Below, piece after piece: positions 24,884 through 36,110 of a stretch of 64,000 bases of DNA (positions within the stretch are counted from its first letter, which is position 1; the number at the start of each line of letters is the position of its first letter). Below the pieces are notes generated by a model. That model was not told the DNA's origin. It was given only the letters and a program-made list of their open reading frames with translations, and did no database searches. This stretch comes from Miscanthus floridulus. Lineage: Eukaryota > Streptophyta > Magnoliopsida > Poales > Poaceae. Where the stretch lies: the NCBI RefSeq assembly GCF_019320115.1, contig NC_089587.1, positions 89,546,939 to 89,610,938 of the forward strand, read 5' to 3'. Position numbers and translations under genes: made by a program.

Positions 24884-24945
24884 CTGAAGAGTCTCTGATA
24901 TAGCTTGGAATTAAACTCTTGAACCTTTCCTGACCAGCTGTATCC
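24884..24945 (-). pseudogene. Rab GTPase (RABH/Rab6-like) exon fragment
   Basis: After a good acceptor (TTTTCTTTGTAG) the frame reads DTAGQERFKSLIPSYIRDSS. This is the switch II (G3) exon of a Rab6/RABH-type GTPase, with the preceding W codon split across the intron as expected. It then breaks off: the usual continuation of the strand after DSS is replaced by unrelated sequence (TTTAGATAAATCC). No P-loop or other Rab exons appear on either side. Retained intron sequence means a genomic fragment, not a retrocopy. It lies 27 bp from the CACTA element's left end. Confidence 0.7.
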
Positions 24946-25747
24946 CTACAAAGAAAACAAAACATGCATAAGCAGTAGTAGAGAAACGACTTTTGATCCA
25001 CTTCGAAATTTGACTTTAGTCCCGGTATTTTTTGCGTCCGGGACTAGAGAAACCTTTAATCCTGGTTGGTAGCTCCAATCGGGACTAAAGGTCCCTGCCC
25101 AACGGCTACTGCGGCAGGCTTTTGCTGTAGGGGACCTTTAGTCCCGGTTGGAGCTACCAACTGGGACTAAAGGTTAACTTTTACTCCCGGTTGGTCCCTC
25201 CAACCGGGAGTAAAAGTCTACTCTCGGCTAGAGGCTCCGTCCGGGACTAGAAAGGGACCTTTAGTCCCAGTTGCTGTATCCAACCAGGACTAAAGATCCC
25301 CTCCTATATACCCCTTCTTCCTCTCCAAGCCTGAGCCACTTTGAGCTCAGTGTTCTTGCTTCATCGCCGGCCTCTCTTCTTCCTCATCGCCGGTAATCAC
25401 AAGATTTCTTCGATTCCTCCATCGATTCTTTGGTTCTAAAGGTTACCAACTTTATACTCTCATGTTTCATCAGTAGCATATCTCATTTTGTGGACTAGAT
25501 ATATGTGGTTTTTTATGGTAGATTTTTTTTATTTGTAAGCCATTTAAGCTCAAAATCACTTAAAAGTTTGCATATTTGGATGAAGGAAGGTTAAAGTAGT
25601 TATTCAAAACTAGTATTCAACTTTCATTTCTAGCATGCATAGCACACTTCATGGTTTAGAGATATAGAGAATTTTAGAGTTTTTTTAATTTTATTTGTTT
25701 ATAAAATGAGAAATTTATATTATATTAAAAATGAGTATAGAGAGTAG

Positions 25748-26271
25748 ATGGCAACTGCTTTCGGGTCCTCGGCCTCTCATCGGGTTCCAAAGCGACTAAG
25801 GCCGGACCTCCCTCTCATTGCATGTGGCAAGTGTGAGGAGAAGATTGTGATAGAGTACCGGGTGAGGAAGGAGTGTCCCAACAAGGGTCGTATCTTCTAC
25901 AAGTGTCCGGATCGCAATGTGAGTTATTTTGTTACATTTGATGATTATGGTTAATTTATACTTATTTTTATGATGATTGTGATTAAAGTTATAATTTTTT
26001 ATTTTAATTTCAGTGGGATGGCACTGGATGTTCAGGCTGGTACTAGGAGGAAGAGTATGTTGAACACGTGCAAAACTCTCTTGCACAGGTGGCTACGGCG
26101 GCTGATGAGGCAGTGATCCTGCGAAAGAAGCCTATAGATGTTGAACAAATGCATGATCTGTCTGTTTTAGTTGGGATTGGTCATGAAATCCTTATGCTGC
26201 TAAAGTGCATTTTAGCTTTAGTTTTTTTAGTGGTAGTTGGGATTGTCTACATTATAGCGAGACTTTCATAA
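25748..26271 (+). pseudogene. CACTA-borne GRF-type zinc finger plus membrane segment protein
   Basis: Exons at 25748-25918 and 26014-26271. The GRF finger reads CGKCEEKIVIEYRVRKEC, then GRIFYKCP, then (after the intron) WDGTGCSGWY, with the cysteines of the fold in place. A TAG at 26044-26046 follows GWY where the family has tryptophan. The rest (EEEYVEHVQNSLAQVATAAD and on) is still open and ends in a hydrophobic helix (LALVFLVVVGIVYIIA). GRF-TM proteins of this kind are frequent CACTA passengers in grasses. A Rep-like or nucleic-acid-binding role is only a guess. Confidence 0.7.
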
Positions 26272-26374
26272 ATTAATACCTTATGTGGTGGCATACATGT
26301 TGTATAATTAACTAATTATGTTCTAGGTTTTAATATGGTATGTATGTCATGTAATGTAGATAAGCCGGCATTGG

Positions 26375-29300
26375 ATGTACAATGCTAATCACCACTCCCA
26401 AGAGTTCATTGAGGGCATACATTCTTTCTTACATGTGGCCGGGGCAAACAAACGTGATGGTTTCATGTGCTGCCCATGTGCCATATGTAAGAATTTGAAG
26501 GAATATGCTAGCTCAAGGAGTCTTCATTCACACTTGTTGAAGTCAGGTTTCATGCCAAACTATATTTGTTGGATGAAGCACAGAGAAACCGGGGTTGTAA
26601 TGGAAGAAGGTGAAGAAGAACAATGGGACAATGATGACATTATTGCTGAATATGGTGCCTTCAATGATACTGCAATATGGGAAGCTAAAGAAGAGGTAGG
26701 GGCAGAAGATGAGCTCGTTGATGATCTTGGTCAGGCCATTCATGATGTACAAAGAGAATGCGAAAGTGAAAAAAAGAAGATCAAGTTCGAGCGCATGCTA
26801 GAGGATCACAAGAAATTACTATACCCAACTTGTGATGCAGGGCAAAAAAAGTTGGGTACCACACTAGAATTGCTGCAATGGAAGGCAAAGAATGGTGTAT
26901 CTGACAAGGGATTTGGGGAGTTACTGAAAATCCAAAAGAAAATGCTTCCAAAGGATAACGAATTGCCCGCCACTACGTACGAAGCAAAACAGGTAGTCTG
27001 CCCTTTGGGATTAGAAATCCAGAAAATACATGCATGTCCTAATGACTGCATCCTCTACCATGGCAAGTACGAGAAGTTAGATGCATGCCCGGTATGTCAT
27101 GCATCGCGGTTTAAGATCAGGCGAGATAACCTTGGTGATGTTGAGGGCGAACGTCCCATGAAGAAAATCCCTGCCAAGATTATATGGTATGCTCCTATAA
27201 TACCATGTTTGAAACGTCTGTTCAGAAACAAAGACCATACAAAGTTGTTGCGATGGCACAAAGAAGACCGTAAGGTAGACAATATGTTGAGACACCCTGC
27301 TGATGGGTCCCAGTGGAAAGCAAACGATAAAGAATTCTTGGAGTTTGCAAATGATGCAAGAAACTTAAGGTTTGCTTTAAGTACGGATGGTATGAATCCT
27401 TTCAGGGAGCAGAGCAGTAGTCATAGCACTTGGCATGTTACTCTATGTATCTACAATCTTCCTCCCTGATTATGCATAAAGCATAAGTTTATTATGATGC
27501 CAGTGCTCATCCAAGGCCCAAGGCAACCTGGCAACGACATCGATGTGTACCTAAGGCCACTAGTTGAAGAACTTCTACTTTTGTGGAACAGACCAGGTGT
27601 ATGTGTGTGGGATGAGCACAAACAGGAGCACTTTGACCTGCGAGCATTGTTGTTTGTAACAATCAATGATTGGCCTGCTCTAAGTAATCTTTCAGGACAA
27701 TCAAACAAGGGATATAATGCATGCACGCACTGTTTTGATGACATTAAAGGTATATTCTTGAAAAAATGTTGAAAGGTCATGTACCTTGGCCATCGTCGAT
27801 TTCTTCCTGCGAATCACCCCCTAAGAAAGAAAGGCAAGCATTTTAAAGGTAAGGCAAACCACTAGACCAAGCCGGGCAACCGAACTGGTGAGGATGTACT
27901 CAATATGGTTAAGGATGTGAAAGTAGTATTTGGAAAGGCACATGACAGGGAACCTGTTCTGAACGACGCCGACAGTCACACACCCATGTGGAAGAAGTCT
28001 ATATTTTGGGAGCTACCCTATTGGCAAGTTCTAGAGGTCCGTAGCGCGATCGACGTGATGCACCTGACGAATAATCTTTATGTGAACCTGCTAGGCTTCA
28101 TGGGTGTGTATGGGAAGCCTAAGGACACACTTGAAGCACGATAGGACCTATGGTGTTTGAAAGAACGAGACAACCTGTATTCAGAGAAGACAGATGATGG
28201 ACGCCATTACTTAAGTCCTGCTAGCTACACTCTTAGCAAAGAAGAGAAGGAAAGCATGTTTGAATGCCTAGCAAGCATCAAGGTACCATCTAGATTCTCC
28301 TCGAATATAAAGGGTATAATAAATGTGCTAGAGAAGAAATTCCTAAACTTAAAGTCCCATGACTGCCACGTGCTCATAACGCAATTGTTTCTAGTTGCAT
28401 TAAGAGAAATTCTACCTCCAAATGTACGTCTAGCCACCGTGAAGCTATGTGCATTCCTCAATGCAATTTCTCAGAAGGCAATCGATCCAATGGATCTAGC
28501 TAAACTATAGAATGGTGTGGTTCAATGTCTTGTCAGCTTTGAGTTGGTGTTCCCTCCTTTCTTCTTCAATATCATGACACACCTCCTAGTTCACCTAATC
28601 AAGGAGATTAGCATTCTCGGTCCTGTGTTTTTGCACAATATGTTCCCCTTTGAGAGGTTCATGGGAGTCCTAAAGAAATATGTTCACAACCGTGCTCGGC
28701 CAAAAGGAAGCATTGCCAAGGGCTGTGGAACAGAGGAGGTCATTGAGTTTTGTGTTGACTTTATTCTCGACCTTGACCCGATTGGTGTTCCTAAATTGCG
28801 ACACGAGGGGAGACTAAGTGGAAAGGGGACACTAGGGAAGAAACCATATATTGGTATGTAGGACAATTATTTTAATAAAGCACACTATATAGTTCTACAA
28901 AACTCCTCCTTGGTAGATCCGTATATCGAGACACATAAAGAGTTGCTCCGATCCGAGTTTCCAGGGAAGTCTGAAGCTTGGATTATGCGTTAGCAAATAG
29001 AAACTTTCAACGACTAGTTGCAAAAAGAATGCCAGGGTGATGAGAGTATTGATGAGCAACTGTATTTGTTGGCAAGGCAGCCATCATGGTATATCCTCAC
29101 ATACAAAGGGTATGAGATAAATAAGAATACATTTTATATAGTAGCCCAAGATAAAAGGAGCACTAACCAAAATAGTGGTGTTCGCATAGATGCCACCGAC
29201 CCTAATGGAAATAAGCAAACATATTATGGATGTATAGAGGAGATATGGGAACTAAACTATGCACCTACTTTTAAGGTACCTTTGTTTAAGTGCCAATGGG

Positions 29301-29617
29301 TAAAGGCGACTGGAGGTAGGGTAGAAGTCGACAACCAGTATGGAATGACAACCGTGGACCTCAACAATATTGGGTACAAAGACGAACCGTTCGTCCTTGC
29401 CAAGGATGTGAATCAGGTGTTCTATATCAAGGACATGTCTACAAAACCGAAGAGAGGGAAAAACAACAATGGCCTAATCAATGAGCCAAAGCGCCACATA
29501 GTTCTTTCAGGAAAAAGAAATATCATTGGAATTGAAGACAAATTAGACATATCAGAAGATTATAAAAAGGATGACCAAATTTCACCCTTCACAGTGAACA
29601 AAGATCCAAGCATCTAG
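26375..29617 (+). pseudogene. TNP2-type CACTA transposase, single frame with eight nonsense codons
   Basis: One reading frame runs the whole length. In order it carries a transposase-associated N-terminal Cys/His region (CCPCAICKN, near residue 30), the transposase_21 core with the catalytic-acid motif LSTDGMNPF, then DVYLRPLVEELLLLW and SAIDVMHLTNNL, a DUF4218-like part (PFERFMGVLKKYVHNRARP) and a DUF4216-like end (FKVPLFKCQWV). Premature stops lie at 27467, 27770, 27863, 28142, 28508, 28859, 28991 and 29015. Six are TAG and two TGA, each one transition from CAG, TGG or CGA, and there is no frameshift. In an intact element the product cuts and rejoins the CACTA ends. Confidence 0.88.
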
Positions 29618-30194
29618 CTAAATGATGAGGACACTCCATGGTTATGGTGCGATCATAACCAAGGGATATACGTTAAGAAGAAGTTCACTACTGTGCCCGC
29701 TTGATATATATATAGTGATGTTTAATAGTGTGTATTAGAGGTATTATGTAATAATTGTGAATTTAGAGATGTTTATTAGGTGTTTTCTTTTTTCTATGTT
29801 CAGATTAAATTTGTGTTTGATGGTGGGATTTTCATGTCGCTTTTGGACAATGAGTGATGAAAAAATGAAAAGATTTACATTCAAATGATGTGAAAATAAA
29901 TTTCCAATCGAAAACAAAAGTTTTAATGATTTAAATTAAATACTACATTTTTGCATTAACAAAATATTAATTATTAATGACATTATGTTTCAATATTTAT
30001 AAGTAGAAACAAAAAACTTTAGGTCACACAATTTTCCTGTGTGCAATAAAGCAAAAGTAAATTCATATTCTTTTAAAACAATTCTATGCCTTGTATTTAA
30101 TTTACTGTGCAATTAATAAGGCTTTAACATTTTATAGAAAGAAATATATAAAAAAACAAACAGAGCTTGAAACGGGCGGGAAGTGAAACTGTAG

Positions 30195-30372
30195 CACAAC
30201 TTTAGACCCGGATAGATCTACCACCCGGGACTAAAGGTGGGCTGTATTTTTTTTGCGGCCTGCCAAAATACATCTTTAGTCTCGGCTCGTAATACCAGCC
30301 GGGACTAAAGGTCTTTTCATCTCGGGCGTTTACAGGAGCCAGGACTAAAGGTCCCTCCCCTATATAAGACGG
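30195..30372 (+). promoter_or_regulatory. Internal CACTA subterminal-motif array and TATA box before the second element gene
   Basis: Four copies of CCGGGACTAAAGG-like motifs in both orientations (at about 30227, 30270, 30299, 30341) precede CCCCTATATAAG at about 30358. The element's left end has the same arrangement: a motif array, then CTCCTATATA near 25302, then the first gene. The internal array probably is the second gene's promoter, sharing transposase-binding sites with the ends. Confidence 0.6.
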
Positions 30373-30599
30373 TCATTTCTTCTTCCTCCTCACTCTTCGT
30401 CTTCGTCGCCCATCGCCACTACCGCCGCCGCTGCCCTCGTCACCGTCGCCCATGGCCACCTCATCATCCTTGACCTCGCCGCTGCCGGACCCGACGCCGA
30501 TCTTCTCCTTCCCGACCTCCAACGCGCTCCAACGCCAGCCGCCCCAATGCTGGCCGCCCCACGCGCCACCAACGCCGCCGACCCCAACGTACTGTGTAT

Positions 30600-30678
30600 T
30601 GATATATACAAATTTGTTATATATATATATATATATATTAGAGAGTTATAAATTTGTATTGTTATATATATAAATTTG

Positions 30679-30712
<34 letters not shown>

Positions 30713-30975
30713 GAGTTATAAATTTGTATTTGTATATATATAAATTTGTTATACATCTATATTAGAGAGTTATAAATTTATATTGTTATATAGCTAAATT
30801 TGTTATACATATATATTAGAGCTATAAATTTATATTGTTATATATATAAATTTGTTATACATACATATTAGAGAGTTATAAATTTGTATTGTTATATATA
30901 TATATTTGTTATACATATTAGAGAGGTTTAAATTTATATTGTTATATATATAAATTTGTTATATATATCACTTGC
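30600..30975. repeat. AT-rich tandem repeat (about 60-bp unit) with TA runs
   Basis: At least six irregular copies of TTAGAGAGTTATAAATTTGT followed by ATTGTTATATATATAAATTTGTTATA. TA dinucleotide runs lie at 30619-30640 and 30680-30709. It is inside the CACTA element, in the probable leader or intron of the second gene. Confidence 0.8.
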
Positions 30976-31132
30976 TAATAAATATTTATAGAAAATAAGA
31001 AATCAAAGTTATGCTTTGGAGACTTGAATTTCGAGTGTAGTTATTTAATTAATTTTAAGCACATTACTCAATCCATTTTATAGATATATGGTTTTTATTT
31101 TTTGTAGATATATCTAGCGGTGTAAAAGCTAG

Positions 31133-32548
31133 ATGGCTGTCCCGAGAGACAACATGGATGAAGAAATAATGGATATTATCAACACCAACACTCAATTTGC
31201 CGATGGTAACCAGCAGGATGTAGATAACGGGAGTCAATACCTGGCTCTTGAAAATAAGCAAGAAAATATTGTGCAAGAAAATACTGGCGAGGTATATATA
31301 TTTATATATATATTTGAATATTATATATATATATATATTTGAATATCTATCATCTATTATGTGTACATATGATATTTATTTATTCTTTTTTTATATGTAG
31401 CCCTCTGGATCGACGACCACAACGGCAAAAAGCAAAAATATTTGAGGCCCAAAAAAGCCATTGCAGGGGCGCTATATAATATCATAATTCAATATCGAGA
31501 CAGGCGAACCACTTGGTCTACATACAAGGAAATTCGTGCAACACTGTAGGTACCTTATAAGAGACAGACTTCCGATCAGTGCCCATGAATGGAAGCAAAA
31601 GATCAACGAGCCTCATGTTAGTTTTGTCTCTGACCTTGATAAGAATTTAATTTGGGATGATATCCTTCAACATTTCACGTTGTAAGCGGATGATTATGAT
31701 GATATCAACGATGATGAATTGAAGTAGCTAGTTCGAAAGTGGGCTATAAAGAAGATGGCCACACAATTTTAGACTTGGAAGAAATCCCTATACACGAAAT
31801 ATGTCAAGAAGAACCTAACGTCCAATTTCAATACTAGGAGCCCGCTCGTGAAGTTGAGACCCTACTGGAATGATTTTGTACAGTACAAGACATCGAAAGA
31901 GGGTGAGGAATGGGTGAGAAGGAACCGAGAGAATGCCCGACAGAAGGTATACCACCATGGCATGTGATCAGGTGACTATGCGACTGCCATTCCTAAGTGG
32001 GAAAAAATGGAAGCGAACATTCTTGTCAAGGGTATCACACCAGAATCACTCAATTGGCCTAAACGCATAAAGAATTAGTTTTTTGCTCATGGGGGAAGAC
32101 TGGACCTAGAGACCGGGAAGCTGGTTTATGGCCCAAAACTCAAAAGAGCAACACAAAAATTTTCTTATGCTCTACAAGCTAAAGCTATTGGTGCGTTCAG
32201 ACCCAATAGAGAGAAGGATGGACTGACGTATGCCATCGGGACTGTTGAACACAGTGGCCGAACGAGAGGTTTAGGACGGAAATTTTTTTGGAAGCATAGT
32301 TTCCCTAACGATAGAGATACCTACAGAAGCCGATAGAGAAGGAAGGATGAGGAAGCAGCGCGGATCAGCAGGTTGGAGGAATATGTTGGTGAGTCACGGG
32401 AGGCGTTGCTTCAAGCACAGGAGCATAAAAAAGACATGCAAGCTAGAATGCAGGAGGAAATCATAAAGCAAGTGCAAATAACAATGAGTGCCCAAAGGCA
32501 GGCATCAGATCCAAGAATCAACATTAATATTAGCCCCCTGATCAGTTG
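31133..32548 (+). pseudogene. Ptta/En-Spm (TNPA/TNP1-like) transposase of the CACTA element
   Basis: A first open exon (31133-31290, ending GAG|GTATAT) joins an acceptor near 31400. The downstream frame holds SFVSDLDKNLIWDDI, KSLYTKYVKKNLTSNF, LRPYWNDFVQYKTSKE and a glutamine/lysine-rich coiled coil (REALLQAQEHKKDMQARMQE), characteristic of Plant_transposase (PF03004). Several in-frame TAG/TGA codons interrupt it (for example after ILQHFTL and KKMATQF). The family binds subterminal motifs of CACTA ends and regulates transposition. Confidence 0.75.
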
Positions 32549-32593
32549 AAAAGTAGCTATGCTTCCATGGAGTTGCTAAATTAAGATGACGCA

Positions 32594-34348
32594 ATGCTAC
32601 GTTTCCCCATGGATGATATCACTGCACCGTTTACATCATGTGAGCTACATATTCCAAAAGGGAATCCCACAATCATGATGGCTCTCGGTGTTTTTTCTCC
32701 TCCAGATCCTACCAAGACATCAAGAATCTATGGGGCAATAATACCACCTGGATATGTTAGCGTCTTAGTGGATAGAGTTAACAAAGGTTTTTATGATCTG
32801 GCTCTTGACATTCCAGGAGGTGATGGGGAGAAGACTCTAGGAGAAGCAGAGAAGACATTCATACTATGGTGCAAGCGCTACATCATTATTCCTGGGGTCT
32901 CTAGTCCACCGTCGCTTCCTCAACTGCTAGACAATAGGTGCGGACAAAAGTGAACGAAACAATTTTTTCACTAATTTTCTATTGACATGCATGATTAATA
33001 ATAACAATTTCTTATACCTAATTATTCTTTTTTGTACTCACACAGCAGGGCCTTCACCAACCTAAGTCTAATTATTCAATCTCCAGATCATCATAATGCT
33101 TCGGGCAATGATTATGCAACGCCGCCACCGTCGCCACCTCCAAGGAGGTCTCCAATGACTTCAAGGAGGTCTCTAATAACTGCCCCGCCTCCCTTGATGA
33201 CCAAGAAGCAGCCAGCTCCTAACAGGTCTGCCCCGTAAACGAAGCCGTTGGCCCACCAGCCGGCAAAGAAGAAAGCCTCCTCTAATCTAGTTATTCCTCA
33301 AAACTATCTTATGAGAAAAGTGAAAAGGAATTAAATGCTGCAGTACAAAAAGATATGAACAATTTCTTCAAAAAAGTAAGAAAGCAATGAGAAGCGAGGG
33401 AGAACCTAGAGAAACCGTACTTCTACCTACCTTCAGATCTTCTAAGAAAGATGGTGGACTAGAAAAAGTGAGAATCTCAAAAGACCCTACCAAAATCGGA
33501 CTACGACCGCTCTCTCACCAAGTCATTTGAGGCAGCGCAGAAAAAGACTAGAGCAGGAAAAGGTATTGCACAACTCGGACAACAATCGCAACAATCAGTC
33601 CCCCCTCTTGTCATTCATAATGAATATGGTTCAAACTTAGATTTACTAGACGTCGATTTTGAGGACCTGGTTCAGTTTTACGAGGATACTGGTTTAGACC
33701 TTGCCCAAGTGCTCGCTGAAGGACCATTTGCACTGAAAGTGGATCCTTGGAAGAAATTTGAACATGGAAAGAGTCTATACAACCCTGAGGCCTTAGGTGA
33801 ACTGGGTATGCAAATGTACCTGCTAAACAAGTGGTACATGGCAGCGTGTGAACGGGGAGAGACGACCTTTGTTTCTGTTAGAGTTAGAAACCAACATTAC
33901 TTCTGTGGCGATGATGTTATATATGTTGAGTTTTTAGAATTACACCAACTATGCCACCTGGACTCTCTCGACAAAAGTCTCATTAGCTGCTATTGTCTAT
34001 AAGTGTGATTATTTTCTACTATTAAAGTGTATATATATAAAGCTACATGTATATATATATAAATTATATATCCTCACACTATATTTTTTATATATGCAGA
34101 TATGAGATGACAGAACTCAGAAAAGAGAAAGGATAATGATGTTAGTTTCGTTAATCCAAATGTCGTATTCAAACACCCTAATCCCCCACCTGAATGGAAA
34201 GCTGAACTCGAGAAAAAACTCATGAGGTTCTTAGTGAACCAACAAAACAAGGACATACTCTTCCCCTACAACTTCAAGTGAGTATTAAATAATTAATGTC
34301 GATCATATGGACATTTGTTCAATTATTTGCTTACTAGCTAAGCTATCT

Positions 34349-34400
<52 letters not shown>

Positions 34401-35207
34401 CATATATATATATATATATATATGTTGACTCTAGTTAATGTCGATCATATTTGTGTATAAAAACATATGCAGCAATCACTGGATATTGATGGTCATCGAT
34501 ATGGTCAATAGTCGGTTGAGTATCTTAGACTCGTTAAGAAAAAAGCAAACAAAGTACCAAAACATGATAGATATTATCCAAGGGTAATTTGGTCCCTCTA
34601 GCAACTATATATACCCCGATCTCTTAACTGCAATAATTATTAATGGCCAAATTAATTTTTTATTTTATTGGGCATAGTGTTTGGAAAAGTTTCATTGAGG
34701 AACACCACATGAAACATTACAAAGCGCCCACTAGATGTAATTGCACACAAAGTAAGTACTAGCTACATTTATATATATATAATTCAATTAACATCATGCA
34801 TGCTTTCAATTCACTAGATCTTTTTTCTCGTAAAAGTGGGTTCTGAGGCAAGAACAGGGGACCAACTACTGCGGATACTTTGTTTGCGAGTTCATCATGG
34901 CGTACTCAAAAAGAACTCTTAAAGAGATAATCAAAGTACGTTATATAAATATATTCATATATTCACAATTTCTTTTATTGCTCATATATATAAGTAATCA
35001 TGTGACCAATACACACATATATATATTAATACTTTTCCTTTAACTTTTATTGAAGACTCTATGGTTGAAGGAAAAAGTCACACGATGTGATCAACTGAAA
35101 GCAATTCAAGAGACCATAGCAGGATTTCTTAATGACCAGGTCTTAAACCCCGCCGGCGAGTTCTACAATGACATGAACGAAACATGGAAGCCAAACCAGA
35201 TGGAGTG
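32594..35207 (+). pseudogene. C48 (Ulp1/SENP-like) cysteine protease part of the CACTA second gene
   Basis: The 32594-32950 part (CELHIPKGNPTIMMALGVF, LALDIPGGDGEKTLGEAEK) is a conserved domain often fused to plant transposon Ulp1 proteins. A proline-rich linker follows (33110-33240). The protease is spread over several exons: NHWILMVIDMVNSRLSILDS (about 34475-34540) supplies His and Asp, and QEQGTNYCGYFVCEFIMAY (about 34850-34910) supplies Gln and Cys. The final exon ends at a stop at 35205. The catalytic His-Asp-Gln-Cys set looks preserved even though upstream stops break the gene. It may process or deSUMOylate host or element proteins (inference). Confidence 0.75.
34351..34424. repeat. (CA)n then (TA)n microsatellite
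   Basis: About 22 CA units at 34351-34394 run into TATATACA and TA repeats to about 34424. It is in an intron of the CACTA second gene. Confidence 0.95.
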
Positions 35208-35727
35208 AATTTATTATCCCAAGGATATGATAGAATATACAATGCAAGCTTTATTTGTAATATATATATACATATTATATGTACATAAAATAACGTACAA
35301 TATATGTATATGCATGTAATATATACGTTAGTTTCATACTTTAGTTTGTACAAAATGTTCGAACATTATAAGCGCGTAGAATACATATATTATTAGCAGC
35401 GTAGAATGCGTATTCGAAAACTCATTCGGAAACCAAAATGAATAATCAATTGAAAATAGAAACAAAAAAAAAGAAAAAAAGAAAACCTTTAGTCCCAGTT
35501 GGTAATACCAACCGGGACTAAAGGGCCGGCCCACGTGGCCAGGTCGGGAGACCTCTTTAGCCCCGGTTGGTATTACCAACCGGGACTAAAGGTGGACCTT
35601 TAGTCCTGGGCGAGAAACCGGGACTAGAGGAGGGGTCCTTTAGTCCCGGATTCGTGCTCCTGGTTGAGAAACCGGGACTGAAGGGGTTTCCCAACCGGGA
35701 GTACAGCTTGTTTCTATACTAGTGAAG

Positions 35728-36110
35728 GTCAACAGTCTATAGATCTCAAAGGGGCATACAGGCTAAATCTCTCCTACCAGCTATCCCTCTCCCTGATTTA
35801 TAAGGGTTCCCTCTCCCTGATTTATAAGGGTGCAGCAGCTGCAAATAGAAAACTGTGTTAGTGATGCTCTTCAAATAAAAAAGCAAAGAACTAAAAGAAA
35901 AACAACAAAAATCGAAGTATCTGGTATTTTGATTTTGATTTTCTGAATTCCTTAACGCCAAACCAACTTTCATCAGATGTTAGATGGGAATAACCTGTTA
36001 AGCCCTTTCTTGAAGCTGCAACATGATGTACCAGCTACAAATTAACCAAAGAAACTATAAATCTAGGCCATACAGTGTATAAAGGATTTTATCCATATCA
36101 GCTTCGACAA
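35728..36110. other. Flank right of the CACTA element with a small duplication
   Basis: Contains the tandem pair CCCTCTCCCTGATTTATAAG at about 35785 and 35810, and a possible 21-bp minus-strand exon (35995-36015). No clear gene. Confidence 0.4.

Larger units (their letters stand above)
24973..35724 (+). mobile_element. En/Spm-type CACTA transposon, about 10.75 kb, near complete
   Basis: The left end CAGTAGTAGAGAAAC and the reversed right end CACTAGTATAGAAAC match at 13 of 15 positions. AAG at 24970-24972 and 35725-35727 is the 3-bp target duplication. Both ends carry arrays of the subterminal motif CTTTAGTCCCGG/CCGGGACTAAAG in both orientations (24973-25290 and 35485-35700). A third array sits inside at 30200-30350. 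Cargo in order: a GRF zinc-finger ORF, TNP2 transposase, then a Ptta/En-Spm transposase joined to a C48 protease. All large frames contain stops, so the copy is non-autonomous now, but its ends look mobilisable in trans (inference). Confidence 0.92.
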
